Below are positions 56,614 through 64,000 of a DNA stretch of 64,000 bases, piece after piece. The position numbers were made by a program, and so were the translations under genes. The notes below the pieces were generated by a model that did no database searches, was not told the DNA's origin, and saw nothing but the letters and a program-made list of their open reading frames with translations. The DNA comes from an uncultured Bryobacteraceae bacterium (GTDB lineage Bacteria > Acidobacteriota > Terriglobia > Bryobacterales > Bryobacteraceae), in assembly GCA_938003835.1 (NCBI GenBank), contig CALKXJ010000023.1, forward strand, positions 19,587 to 83,586. Direction: 5' to 3'. Positions within the stretch are counted from its first letter, which is position 1. Each line of letters starts with the position of its first letter.

Positions 56614-58119
56614 ATGAGCCGGACTATATCCCCAGGCGCGGGCACCCAGGTTGGGGAGTGGGACGATCTGAAAATTCCCCGAACCGACCCACTGAGCATG
56701 TTCCGCAGCTTCGGTCCGGGGCTGGTGCTGATGATGACGGGGATCGGGACCAGCCACGTCATCACCGCACCCACCGCCGGCGCCCGCTTCGCTTATGCGC
56801 TGTTATGGTGCATTCCCGTGGCCTATGTTTTCAAGTACTACGGCTTCGAAATGGCGTTTCGTTTCACGCACGCCACGGGAAAGAGCCTCATCGACGCCTA
56901 TGCCACGGCGCCGGGAAAGTGGCCGCTCTGGTACCTGCTGGTCGTGACGCTGGTGCAGTGCGCCATCGGGCAGGCCGGACGGCTGATCGCCGCCGCTGCG
57001 GTACCCTACTATCTCGTTTTCGACTTCTTCCGCATGGAACTCCCGGTCAGCGCCTACGCTCTCGCGCTGGCCGTCATCGCCGTGGCGATTCTCTGGAAGG
57101 GCAATTACCCGGCGCTCGAGAAAGGCGCAAAGTTCTTTGCCGGCATCCTCGTGGCCTCCTCCGTGGCGGTCTATCTTCTTCAGCCCGCTCCGCTGTCGGC
57201 GCTGCGCCACTTTTTCGTCTTCAGTGCGCCTGAGGGCTCCTGGCTGATCATTGCCGGCTTCCTGGGACTGCTGCCCACCGGCATCGACGTTTCGCTCCAG
57301 GCCTCGGAATGGGGCCGGGCCCGCAGGGCAGGAATGGCGCGCGTGCGCGAGCGGCTCGAAGCAGCCGGACTGGCGGCGCGCTTCGACCCGTTCGCACCGC
57401 GTCAGGAAGACCTCACGGTGCAAATTTCGCGCCTCCCCGACCACGTTCACCTCTACTGCGGCCGCTGGTTCCGCATCGCCCTCTGGGACTTTCGCCTGGG
57501 GCACTTTGTGTCATTGGTGACCGTCTGCCTGTTTCTGTTGCTGGCGGTGGTCTGGCTTTATCCCAGCGACCTGGAAGGCCCCGAAGTCATGGGCAAGATC
57601 GCAGAGATCTTCATTCGAAGCATCGGCCCGTGGTCGGCCGTCGTCTTCTTCGCCGGCGCCTTCGCCGCGCTGTACTCGACCGCCTTCAATTACTTCGATG
57701 GCTGGCCGCGGGTGGTCGGCGCCTGCTGCCGGAACCTGTTCCGCCGCACCGCCGCCCTCGAGGGACTGGCGCGGGAGCGCCTCACCGGCGAGCACCGCCG
57801 CCGCTGGTATTCCGAGTACAACCTCTACCGGATCACCATGCTGTACTCGCTGGTGGCCGCCGTGAGCATCATCGCGGGCCTGCCCCGGCCGGTTTTCCTG
57901 GTGCTGGTCGCATCGGCGCTCGCTTTCTTCATTGCCCCGGTGATCTACTTCCTGAACATCTATTACTGCCTCCGCATCATTCCGCGCGAGGCCACCGGCT
58001 TCTTCCCCTCTCCCGTCGCCATTGGGGTCAGCTTGACCAGCCTGGTGGTTTTCAGCGCGCTCACCGTGATCGCGATGCTCGAGCTCGTCTTCGGAATTCA
58101 TCTGTTCGGCCGGAGCTGA
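56614..58119 (+). CDS. Nramp-related membrane transporter lacking the usual metal motifs
   Basis: 501 residues, about eleven transmembrane helices, in the Nramp/SLC11 superfamily by FRSFGPGLVLMMTGIGTSHV and overall layout. The DPGN motif of helix 1 is replaced (TGIGTSHV) and the helix-6 MPH by LPTGIDVSLQASEWGR, so Mn/Fe transport is doubtful. A long soluble loop (about 230-290) interrupts the middle. Such divergent members occur in Acidobacteriota; substrate unknown. GGAGGA lies 12 bp upstream. Separated from sat by a terminator and 170 bp, so probably its own unit. Confidence 0.78.
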   Translation: MSRTISPGAGTQVGEWDDLKIPRTDPLSMFRSFGPGLVLMMTGIGTSHVITAPTAGARFAYALLWCIPVAYVFKYYGFEMAFRFTHATGKSLIDAYATAPGKWPLWYLLVVTLVQCAIGQAGRLIAAAAVPYYLVFDFFRMELPVSAYALALAVIAVAILWKGNYPALEKGAKFFAGILVASSVAVYLLQPAPLSALRHFFVFSAPEGSWLIIAGFLGLLPTGIDVSLQASEWGRARRAGMARVRERLEAAGLAARFDPFAPRQEDLTVQISRLPDHVHLYCGRWFRIALWDFRLGHFVSLVTVCLFLLLAVVWLYPSDLEGPEVMGKIAEIFIRSIGPWSAVVFFAGAFAALYSTAFNYFDGWPRVVGACCRNLFRRTAALEGLARERLTGEHRRRWYSEYNLYRITMLYSLVAAVSIIAGLPRPVFLVLVASALAFFIAPVIYFLNIYYCLRIIPREATGFFPSPVAIGVSLTSLVVFSALTVIAMLELVFGIHLFGRS

Positions 58120-58164
58120 TGCAGTCGGCGGCCAGAACCCCCGCCGGTGTTAACCTGAGCTGGT

Positions 58165-59541
58165 ATGACTGGCTCGCGTCGTGATTTCCTTCAACTGGCC
58201 CCGGCCGCCGGCGCCGCGGCGCTCACCTCGACCGCACCGGCGCGCGCCGCCGCCCCCTATCTGGCAGGCGCACTTGACATGACCGTGAAGCGCATCGAGC
58301 GCACCTGGATCAATGTTCCCTTCCGGGAGGTTCCGGCTCGCAACATGATCCGCGAGCTGCCGCACTGGACCTATTTCGAGATCTGCAAGGTCACCCTGGC
58401 CTGCGGCGTGACCGGTTTCGGCGAAACGATGGTGTACTACACCTGGGGCACCGTCTCCGATGCCGCGGTGGCGCGCGCCACCGGCCGGAACGCCGCCGAA
58501 CTCCTTTGGGATGATTCGCTCGGCTGCGGCTTGCAGATGGCGCTGTTTGACGCCGTGGCCAAGGCAAACGGCGTCCCCGTCTACCGCCTCCTCGGGTCCA
58601 AGCGACGGGACAGACCCTTCGTGGGCTGGTGGGTGATTGACATGCCGGCCGAGGACTGGGTGCTCGAATGCAAAGAGGCTGTCGCCCAGGGCTACACGGA
58701 CGTCAAGGCCAAGGCTCGGCCGTGGTTCGACCTCGAACACCAGTGTCAGGTACTCACCAAGAGCCTGCCGGCACACTTCAAGATTGACTTCGACTTCAAC
58801 GCGATGCTGCTTGACGCCTCGCGCGCTGCCCGATACCTGGAACGCATCGACGACTTCGAGCAGGTGGCGGCCTTCGAATCGCCCATTCCGCAAAGCGACG
58901 TCGCCGGCAACAAGTACCTGCGGACGCAGACGCGCGTGCCCATAGCCATGCATTACGGCTCGCCTCCCGTGATGACCGCCCTGCGCGAGGAGGTCTGCGA
59001 CGTCTTCGTGATCGGCGGCGGCGCCACCCGCGTCATGGAGCAGGGCACCGTGGCCGCGGCGGCCGACAAGCCCTTCTGGCTGCAACTGGTCGGCACCGGC
59101 ATCACGGCGACGTTCGCCTTGCACTTCGGCGCCGTGCTCAGCCACGCCCGCTGGCCGTCGGTCAACTGCCACCAGCTCTACACGCACCAGATGATCAAGC
59201 CGGCGCTCAAGGTGGACAACGGCACGGCGCCCGTGCCCGAGGCACCCGGGCTCGGCGTGGAACTGGACGAGGACGCGGTGGCGCGCTTCCGGATCGAGCC
59301 GCTCAAGCAGCGCCCCTACCCGGCGCCAAACCTACTGCTCGCGATCCGGTGGCCGTCCGGCGCCACGAGCTACTACGCCCACGCACAACAGTACTGGGAC
59401 GATTTCCTCGCCGGCCGGCTGCCGCTGTTCCCGAAAGGCGTGTACCTGGAGCGCATCCCCGACAACGGCAGCAGGGAATGGCGCGAGCTCCAGGCGAAAG
59501 CGGCGCAGGGAGGGGTTCACTCGGCCGGCAGGCCGCTCTGA
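58165..59541 (+). CDS. Tat-exported mandelate racemase/muconate-lactonising-like protein
   Basis: 458 residues with a twin-arginine leader (GSRRDFLQLAPAAGAAALT). The enolase-superfamily barrel is recognised by GCGLQMALFDAVAKANGVPVYRLLG, the KXK base motif in TDVKAKARPW, metal-ligand strands KIDFDFNAML and AAFESPIP, and FVIGGGATR. The third metal ligand and the catalytic His of the family are not obvious (AMHYGSPP follows where a DE pair is usual), so the activity may be altered. Acid-sugar dehydratase is a common role. No partner gene adjacent. Confidence 0.82.
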   Translation: MTGSRRDFLQLAPAAGAAALTSTAPARAAAPYLAGALDMTVKRIERTWINVPFREVPARNMIRELPHWTYFEICKVTLACGVTGFGETMVYYTWGTVSDAAVARATGRNAAELLWDDSLGCGLQMALFDAVAKANGVPVYRLLGSKRRDRPFVGWWVIDMPAEDWVLECKEAVAQGYTDVKAKARPWFDLEHQCQVLTKSLPAHFKIDFDFNAMLLDASRAARYLERIDDFEQVAAFESPIPQSDVAGNKYLRTQTRVPIAMHYGSPPVMTALREEVCDVFVIGGGATRVMEQGTVAAAADKPFWLQLVGTGITATFALHFGAVLSHARWPSVNCHQLYTHQMIKPALKVDNGTAPVPEAPGLGVELDEDAVARFRIEPLKQRPYPAPNLLLAIRWPSGATSYYAHAQQYWDDFLAGRLPLFPKGVYLERIPDNGSREWRELQAKAAQGGVHSAGRPL

Positions 59542-59589
59542 TGGAAGGACCGGCCGGAGCGGTCGCTCCGGCCGGCGATCGCACAGAGG

Positions 59590-60498
59590 TTAGCTCTTCG
59601 CCTTCTGGTAGAGCTTGGTCGCGATTTCGACAATCTCCTCGGGCGCGTACTCGGGCGAGAAGGAGCTGGCAATGCCCGCCAGATCGGCCAGGTTGCCGCC
59701 TGTCGGAGGGCCGTCGACCACTTCGAGCGGTTTCTGGTCGTCCGGGTGCAACCCGCTCCAGATGCCCGCCATCTGCTTGTAGTCCTCCGGGCTGAACCGG
59801 TAGAGGTAACGGTGCACGCCCCGATCCTCATACTTCTTCGCCTCGGGGAAGTGCGAGTTGGGGATCCTGGGGATGGGGAGCATCTTCTTCATGTCGACGC
59901 CAGTAAGCTCCTCGAGCGCCTTGGCGTAGGCCAGCGCGTGCACGCCGCCGCGGACGAACAGATAGCCGAGCATCTCGCGGGCGGCCGGGTTGTCGGTCAT
60001 CTCGTAGACCCGAAGCTTCTGCGTCCGCGCGCCGACCTCCAGGAAGAAGTTGTGCAGCAGGTCCAGAATCAGGTTGCCGGAGGAGAAGACGTAATCGCCG
60101 CGCCAGGGCTGGCCGAGCGAATTGCCCACCAGAGTGGCCTGGCCCGTGGCAATGAAGTGGTGGGGGTTGGCGCCGGCCGGCAGGTTCTTCCACGGCGAGG
60201 CGGCCGGATCCTCCGAGCCGTCGAAATCCTTGCGCGGGCCGTTGAGCAGCATGTTCACGGTGGCCGAGACCAGCTCGATGTGGCCGAGCTCCTCGGTGGC
60301 GATGTTGGCGATCAGCTCATAGAACGGCCGCACCTTATCGCGGTAGCGGAAGTTGAACGACTGATACATGTAGTTCATCAGGGTGGACATTTCGCCGAAA
60401 CGCCCGCCGAGCAACTCCTGGACGTTGGCCGCCGCGCGGGGATCGGCCTCGGGGGCCTGCGGCAGCTCGATCTGAAGCTTGTCGATACGAAGGAACAT
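59590..60498 (-). CDS. Manganese catalase
   Basis: 302 residues. The dimanganese four-helix bundle is read from LGGRFGEMSTLMNYMYQSFN (Glu36) and the ligand pair IATEELGHIELVSATVNML (Glu70, His73), later GVHALAYAKALEELTG supplies the second Glu/His helix. It decomposes hydrogen peroxide to water and oxygen without haem. AGGAGGGTAGGG precedes ATG 60498. Divergent from an OxyR-type regulator with an OxyR-like site between, so peroxide induction is likely. The frame open to 61005 covers antisense of the regulator. Confidence 0.94.
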   Translation of the reverse strand: MFLRIDKLQIELPQAPEADPRAAANVQELLGGRFGEMSTLMNYMYQSFNFRYRDKVRPFYELIANIATEELGHIELVSATVNMLLNGPRKDFDGSEDPAASPWKNLPAGANPHHFIATGQATLVGNSLGQPWRGDYVFSSGNLILDLLHNFFLEVGARTQKLRVYEMTDNPAAREMLGYLFVRGGVHALAYAKALEELTGVDMKKMLPIPRIPNSHFPEAKKYEDRGVHRYLYRFSPEDYKQMAGIWSGLHPDDQKPLEVVDGPPTGGNLADLAGIASSFSPEYAPEEIVEIATKLYQKAKS

Positions 60499-60614
60499 TT
60501 CCCTACCCTCCTTTCGCGGATTTCGCTGATTGCGGTCCCGTGATTGGGGACGCATCATTTCCACGCTACGCGCTCGGAGCTCCATTGAGGAAGACAATCG
60601 AAGCGATATCAGAC

Positions 60615-60629
60615 ATAGACATAGACTAT
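60615..60629. promoter_or_regulatory. OxyR-like operator ATAG-N7-CTAT
   Basis: ATAG (60615-60618), seven bases, CTAT (60626-60629) match the OxyR half-site consensus. It lies in the 138-bp catalase/oxyR divergent region, overlapping the upstream start option of oxyR, which suits autorepression. A second, tandem site 22 bp away is not clear. Confidence 0.6.
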
Positions 60630-60636
60630 GAGTAGG

Positions 60637-61623
60637 ATGGAACTGCACCAGCTCCGCTATTTTCTCGCTGTCGCCCGCACAGGCAGCTTCACGCGAGCCG
60701 CCGAACGAGAAGGGGTGGCGCAACCAACGCTGTCGCAGCAGATCCGGAAACTCGAAACGGCGCTCGGCCTCCCACTGTTTGAGCGCCTGGGGCGCGGGGT
60801 ACGGCTGACGCCGGCCGGCCAGCGACTGCTCAGCCATGCGCAGGCAGTGCTGCGTCAGATGAATGAGGCCCGCCAGGCGCTCGAGGCCTTGCGCGATCAG
60901 GTCGCCGGCAGCCTCACCGTCGGGGTCATCCCAACGATCCTGCCCTACTTCCTGGCGGGCCGGCTCGAGCAGTTCTTGCGAAGGCACCCCGCCGTCGAGG
61001 TCCACGTCGTCGAGGAAGTGACCGACCGGCTGCTCGAGAAGCTCACCTCAGGCGATCTGGACCTGGCAATCGTGCGCCTCCCCGTGCGCCGTCCGCATCT
61101 GCTCTGCTCGGAGATTCTGCGCGAGCCTTTGCTGGCCGCCCTGCCGCCGGGCCACCGGCTCGGGGCGCAGCCGGAGCTCGATCCGCGGGATCTCGAGGGC
61201 GAGCGGCTACTGGTTCTGCGAGACGGGCACTGCTTGCGCTCGCAGGTGCTGACGCTGTGCCGCCGATCGGCCTCGCGCCCCCAGGATGTTCTCGAGACGG
61301 ATCAACTGGCAAGCATCACCGCGCTGGTGGCTTCCGGCTTCGGCGTGAGCGTGCTCCCGGCGATGGCCGCTGAAGCGGCCGAGGGATGTCTGCTGCGGCG
61401 CATCAGCGGCCGGGCGTGGCGACGGGTCGGCTACGTCCGCTTGCCGCGGCGCTTCGTGCCGCCCGCCCAGGCGGCATTCATCCAGTGGGTGAAGGCAATC
61501 GGCCGCGAGTTTTCGCGCCTCTTGGCGGAGACCTGGGGCGGGACCGGGTTAGCGGACTCCCGGCAGTCCCCGCTACGTGCCGCGACGGGATCGAGCAGCC
61601 GACATCTTCAGGCTCGAGACTGA
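60637..61623 (+). CDS. oxyR: OxyR-type LysR regulator
   Basis: 328 residues. N-terminal winged helix (HQLRYFLAVARTGSFTRAAE, PTLSQQIRKLE) and C-terminal LysR effector domain. Counting from ATG 60637, Cys199 and Cys208 (DGHCLRSQVLTLC) fall at exactly the positions of the redox pair of Escherichia coli OxyR, so direct peroxide sensing is very likely. ATG 60628 is possible, but it overlaps the operator and the shorter start fits the family (MELHQLRYF). Divergent from manganese catalase. The C-terminal tail is about 20 residues longer than usual. Confidence 0.92.
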   Translation: MELHQLRYFLAVARTGSFTRAAEREGVAQPTLSQQIRKLETALGLPLFERLGRGVRLTPAGQRLLSHAQAVLRQMNEARQALEALRDQVAGSLTVGVIPTILPYFLAGRLEQFLRRHPAVEVHVVEEVTDRLLEKLTSGDLDLAIVRLPVRRPHLLCSEILREPLLAALPPGHRLGAQPELDPRDLEGERLLVLRDGHCLRSQVLTLCRRSASRPQDVLETDQLASITALVASGFGVSVLPAMAAEAAEGCLLRRISGRAWRRVGYVRLPRRFVPPAQAAFIQWVKAIGREFSRLLAETWGGTGLADSRQSPLRAATGSSSRHLQARD

Positions 61624-61687
61624 GGGCGGGGGAAGTGGGGAAACGCGGCTTGTTGCGCTAGTCTGGAACGGGAAGCGATCAACGACC

Positions 61688-62569
61688 TTGGAAGTTCGCA
61701 GCCACGCAATAGTCGTCGCCATGGTTCTGATCCCGTTGCTGGCGCGGAGCCAGGGGCCGCCTTCACCCGTTGAAGCCAACTTCCAGAATTGCCTCGGCGG
61801 ACTGCCCAGCTGCGATCTGTCGCTGCTGAGCCCGGAGCAGATCCGCCTGGTCGCCGACGCTTTCAGGAAACGAAATCTCGAGAAATGTCTGGAGGGAGCA
61901 CCCGCCTGTGACCCGACCTTGCTGAGCGCACAGGAGCTCGAGGGAGTACTCTCCGCCCGTAAACGCCGGAATCTTCAACGATGCCTGAACGCGGCGGCTA
62001 CCTGCGACATGCTGCTGCTCGATGCCGCCGAACGGGAGCGGGTTCTGGCGGAGCGGCGCCGCCGGAATTTCGCCCTCTGCATGGAGGCTTCGCCCCGGTG
62101 CGATCCGACCCTGCTGACCGGTCCGCAAGCCGAGGCGGTTGCCGGCGCCCGCAGGCAACGGAACTTCGATAACTGTCGCCGGGGGTCGGCTACGTGTGAC
62201 CCCACGCTGCTCACGCCCGCCGAGGCCGAGGTGGTCGTGGCAGCCTCCCGGAGCCGCAACCTGGAGCGCTGTATGAGCGGCTCGGCAACTTGCGATCCCA
62301 TACAGCTCACCTCCGAGCAGGCAGCCAAAGTGGCCGAGTTGAGACGGCGGGCCAACCTCGAAAGTTGTTTGGAGGGACGGGCAAGTTGTGATCCCACCGG
62401 GCTTACGCCGTCGGAGGCGACACAGGTGTCGGCGCGCCATCGGCGGCGCAACCTGGAGCGCTGCCTACAAGGTTTTTTTGGGCACTGTGATCCGTCGTTG
62501 CTGACGGGCCCGGAACTCGCTCAGGTGGTCGATGCGATGCGCCGCCGGCGAGCTGCTCCGCGCCGTTGA
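61688..62569 (+). CDS. Secreted protein of eight 32-residue di-cysteine repeats
   Basis: About 293 residues. A signal peptide (HAIVVAMVLIPLLARSQG) is followed by eight contiguous repeats of 32 residues (the last 33), each of the form N-(L/F)-X2-C-X6-C-D-P-X-L-L-(T/S)-X4-(A/E)-X2-V-X6-R-R. Examples are NLEKCLEGAPACDPTLLS and NFDNCRRGSATCDPTLLT. Sixteen Cys are all paired in the C-X6-C (C-X7-C in the last) spacing, suggesting one disulfide per repeat in the periplasm or outside. I do not recognise the family. The start is uncertain: TTG 61688 keeps the signal intact; GTG 61577 overlaps oxyR; ATG 61721 shortens the signal. Confidence 0.7.
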   Translation: MEVRSHAIVVAMVLIPLLARSQGPPSPVEANFQNCLGGLPSCDLSLLSPEQIRLVADAFRKRNLEKCLEGAPACDPTLLSAQELEGVLSARKRRNLQRCLNAAATCDMLLLDAAERERVLAERRRRNFALCMEASPRCDPTLLTGPQAEAVAGARRQRNFDNCRRGSATCDPTLLTPAEAEVVVAASRSRNLERCMSGSATCDPIQLTSEQAAKVAELRRRANLESCLEGRASCDPTGLTPSEATQVSARHRRRNLERCLQGFFGHCDPSLLTGPELAQVVDAMRRRRAAPRR

Positions 62570-62681
62570 GAGCGGAGAGTGGACCGGCCTGTACTAGTAC
62601 GAACGCGCTTTTCGGGACCTTGACAATTGTCCTACGAGAACCCAGACTAGCCAGTGAGAGGCGCAGAGGCGAAGCGGAGGA

Positions 62682-62732
62682 GGTTCCAGGTGGGACCGAA
62701 GAGGCGGTAGCCTGTCGCGTTCTCCGAAGAGA
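62682..62732 (+). other. Candidate structured leader with three small hairpins
   Basis: In the 194-bp gap before the RHH-like gene, three short hairpins follow each other: GGTTCC/GGGACC with loop AGGT, AGGC/GCCT with loop GGTA and TCTC/GAGA with loop CGAA. A consensus -35-like TTGACA is at 62620-62625, embedded in the self-complementary GACAATTGTC, with no clear -10. This could be a regulatory RNA leader; chance folding of GC-rich DNA cannot be excluded. Confidence 0.3.
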
Positions 62733-62763
62733 GGCCGAAACAGACTTTAGGAGTCAATAAGAG

Positions 62764-63066
62764 GTGACCGTATTGCAGCGCCGCGATCGGGTGGTCTACT
62801 TCCGAGTTTCCGAACAGGAGTACGAACGTTATCGGCAATGCTGTCAACTGGCGGGCGCGCGGAGCGTATCGGATCTGGTGCGCGCGGCCATGGAGCATTA
62901 TCTCGAAAATGGCAATTCTGGCCTGGCGGCTGTTGTGACGCAAAAGCTGGACCGAATCGAACAGGCGGTCTCCGAGCTGAATGGGCGTGTCCATGAATTA
63001 TCGGAGAAGGCCCGGTTCACTGCCGAGCCCCGCCCGCGAACGGCAGCCGCGGAGGAGCGTTCATGA
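62764..63066 (+). CDS. Small ribbon-helix-helix-like protein with coiled coil
   Basis: 100 residues, start GTG 62764 after a TAAGAGGTG context. The first 50 residues (VVYFRVSEQEYERYRQCCQL, SVSDLVRAAMEHYL) look like a ribbon-helix-helix DNA-binding domain; residues 55-85 (VVTQKLDRIEQAVSELNGRVHEL) form a heptad coiled coil. It overlaps the export gene start by 4 bp (ATGA), so the two are coupled. It may regulate exopolysaccharide genes or act as a small partner of the export machine. Confidence 0.7.
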   Translation: MTVLQRRDRVVYFRVSEQEYERYRQCCQLAGARSVSDLVRAAMEHYLENGNSGLAAVVTQKLDRIEQAVSELNGRVHELSEKARFTAEPRPRTAAAEERS

Positions 63067-64000
63067 TGAGGAATCTCGCGCGGCAATTGTGGGCCGTTGG
63101 CTTGGCCGGAGCCCTGGTACGATCTCCGCTGCCGGCGCAAGGCGTTTTCACTCAGCAGCCGGGCACGGGCGCTCCCCAACTGCCTTCGCCCACGCTCACC
63201 GAGCGGTTTCGTCCGAGTTACATCCTTGGGCCCGGCGACCAATTGCTCATCCGGGCCTTTGAAATGCCGGAGATAAGCGACCGGGTGTATCGGATCGACG
63301 GCGACGGCAACATCAACGTGCCTGTGTTGGGGAAAATACCGGCGGGCGGCCGGCGGATCGAACAGTTGGAGGCGGACATGCTGGATCGTTTGCGCCAGTA
63401 TGTGCGCTCGCCGCAGGTGACCATCACGGTCGTGCAGTACCGGAGCGAGCCTGTTTTCTTCGTCGGCGCGTTCCGGGCCCCGGGCATTTACCCGCTCGAG
63501 GGCGCGCGCACGCTGGTGGAGATGCTCTCTGTTGTGGGAGGGTTGCAGCCCTACGCCAGCCGCCGGATCAAGATCACCCGGCGAAAAGAGTTCGGCAAGA
63601 TACCGCTGCCCGGCGCGCAGGTCTCGCCGGACGGGGAGTTTTCGACCGCGGAGATCAATATCGGCAGCCTGCGGGGAAGCGTCAGCCCGAGCGAGGACAT
63701 TGCGCTACAGCCGTTCGACGTGCTCACGGCCGAGCGCGCCGAGATGATTTACGTCGCCGGCGCCGTCCGCTCGGCGGGCGGTTTTGAGCCGGCCGAACGG
63801 GAATACCTCACGGTGCTCCAAGTTCTGGCGATGGCGGGCGGTCTGGCTGAGAACGCCAAGCCCAAAAATGCCCGGGTGCTGCGGCCGGTGTTGGACACCT
63901 CACGCCGCGCCGAGATTCCGCTCGATCTCGAGCGCATTCTTCAGGGCAAGGACAGCGACTTCCGCCTCATGCCCAACGATACGCTTTATGTGCCCGCCGG
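63063..64000 (+). CDS. Polysaccharide export protein (Wza-like), 3' end beyond window
   Basis: 312 residues present; the frame is open at the edge. Signal peptide (LWAVGLAGALVRSPLPAQG), then the poly-export domain YILGPGDQLLIRAFEMPEI, GDGNINVPVLGKI, YVRSPQVTITVVQYRSEPVF and an SLBB segment VGAFRAPGIYPLEGARTLVEML, then a second SLBB (VAGAVRSAGGFEPA...LTVLQVLAMAGGL). This forms the outer-membrane channel for capsular or exopolysaccharide. No lipobox, so it may be anchored differently from Wza. Further eps genes are expected beyond 64000. Confidence 0.9.
   Translation, partial: MMRNLARQLWAVGLAGALVRSPLPAQGVFTQQPGTGAPQLPSPTLTERFRPSYILGPGDQLLIRAFEMPEISDRVYRIDGDGNINVPVLGKIPAGGRRIEQLEADMLDRLRQYVRSPQVTITVVQYRSEPVFFVGAFRAPGIYPLEGARTLVEMLSVVGGLQPYASRRIKITRRKEFGKIPLPGAQVSPDGEFSTAEINIGSLRGSVSPSEDIALQPFDVLTAERAEMIYVAGAVRSAGGFEPAEREYLTVLQVLAMAGGLAENAKPKNARVLRPVLDTSRRAEIPLDLERILQGKDSDFRLMPNDTLYVPA

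Noticed and set aside
62655..62760. c-di-GMP (GEMM-I) riboswitch
   Set aside because: The conserved core segments of GEMM-I are not found; only generic hairpins are.
62647..62994. Minus-strand open frame of 115 codons
   Set aside because: Antisense to the RHH-like gene and the leader; no motif or Shine-Dalgarno.

Overview
The window is a GC-rich (roughly two-thirds by eye), tightly packed bacterial chromosome segment with no insertion sequence, phage gene, CRISPR array or rRNA. Several traits together point to Acidobacteriota of the Solibacter/Bryobacter type (subdivision 3). These are two very large TonB-dependent receptors with N-terminal carboxypeptidase-regulatory domains, an NHL-repeat protein ending in the C-terminal domain first described from Solibacter (TIGR03437), many twin-arginine-exported Gfo/Idh/MocA, ThuA and sulfatase-type enzymes, and the futalosine menaquinone route. 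The phylum assignment is an inference from gene families; there is no rRNA to confirm it.

Layout. 1-2500 (minus): menaquinone genes mqnP-mqnE followed by an SGNH hydrolase cut by the window edge. 2500-3740 (plus): DUF192 protein and an orphan larB. 4011-6499 (minus): two translationally coupled amidohydrolase paralogues, one of which has lost its metal ligands. 6577-9780 (plus): DUF2760 protein plus a non-canonical Hsp70. 9777-14878 (minus): M20 dipeptidase, M20 deacetylase-like enzyme, class V aminotransferase and sulfatase, closely spaced. 14955-19382 (plus): YyaL-like thioredoxin-domain protein, thiol peroxidase, double-CDGSH protein, a secreted TIM-barrel protein and tRNA-His. 19399-23425: two divergent operons of sugar-type oxidoreductases with PmoA-like and ThuA partners. 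23602-27719: housekeeping genes truB, a DUF1844 protein, an MBL hydrolase, ribF and the class II aldolase. 27826-37904: two TonB receptors and the NHL/TIGR03437 protein.

37921-58119 is the most interesting part. A CoA-disulfide/persulfide reductase fused to rhodanese lies divergent to a three-gene operon encoding an OmcA/MtrC-like decahaem cytochrome, an MtrA/DmsE-like decahaem cytochrome and an MtrB-like barrel: a complete outer-membrane electron conduit. Next comes a sulfur block: a uroporphyrinogen-III methyltransferase fused to a second methyltransferase-like module, a cytidylate-kinase/BON protein, two near-identical TSUP (sulfite exporter-type) permeases with small membrane partners and a lipoprotein, a PEP-synthase-like phosphotransferase with an unrecognised C-terminal domain, a CbiA/DsrN-type amidase, and an ATP sulfurylase of the type found in sulfate reducers. 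Together these suggest sirohaem/siroamide making, sulfur-oxyanion transport and sulfate activation alongside extracellular electron transfer. No dsrAB or apr genes are in the window, so direction and completeness of sulfur metabolism cannot be judged. An Nramp-like permease without the usual metal-binding motifs follows.

58165-64000: an enolase-superfamily protein, manganese catalase divergent from an OxyR with its redox cysteines and an ATAG-N7-CTAT site between them, a secreted protein made of eight 32-residue di-cysteine repeats, and the start of a polysaccharide-export operon.
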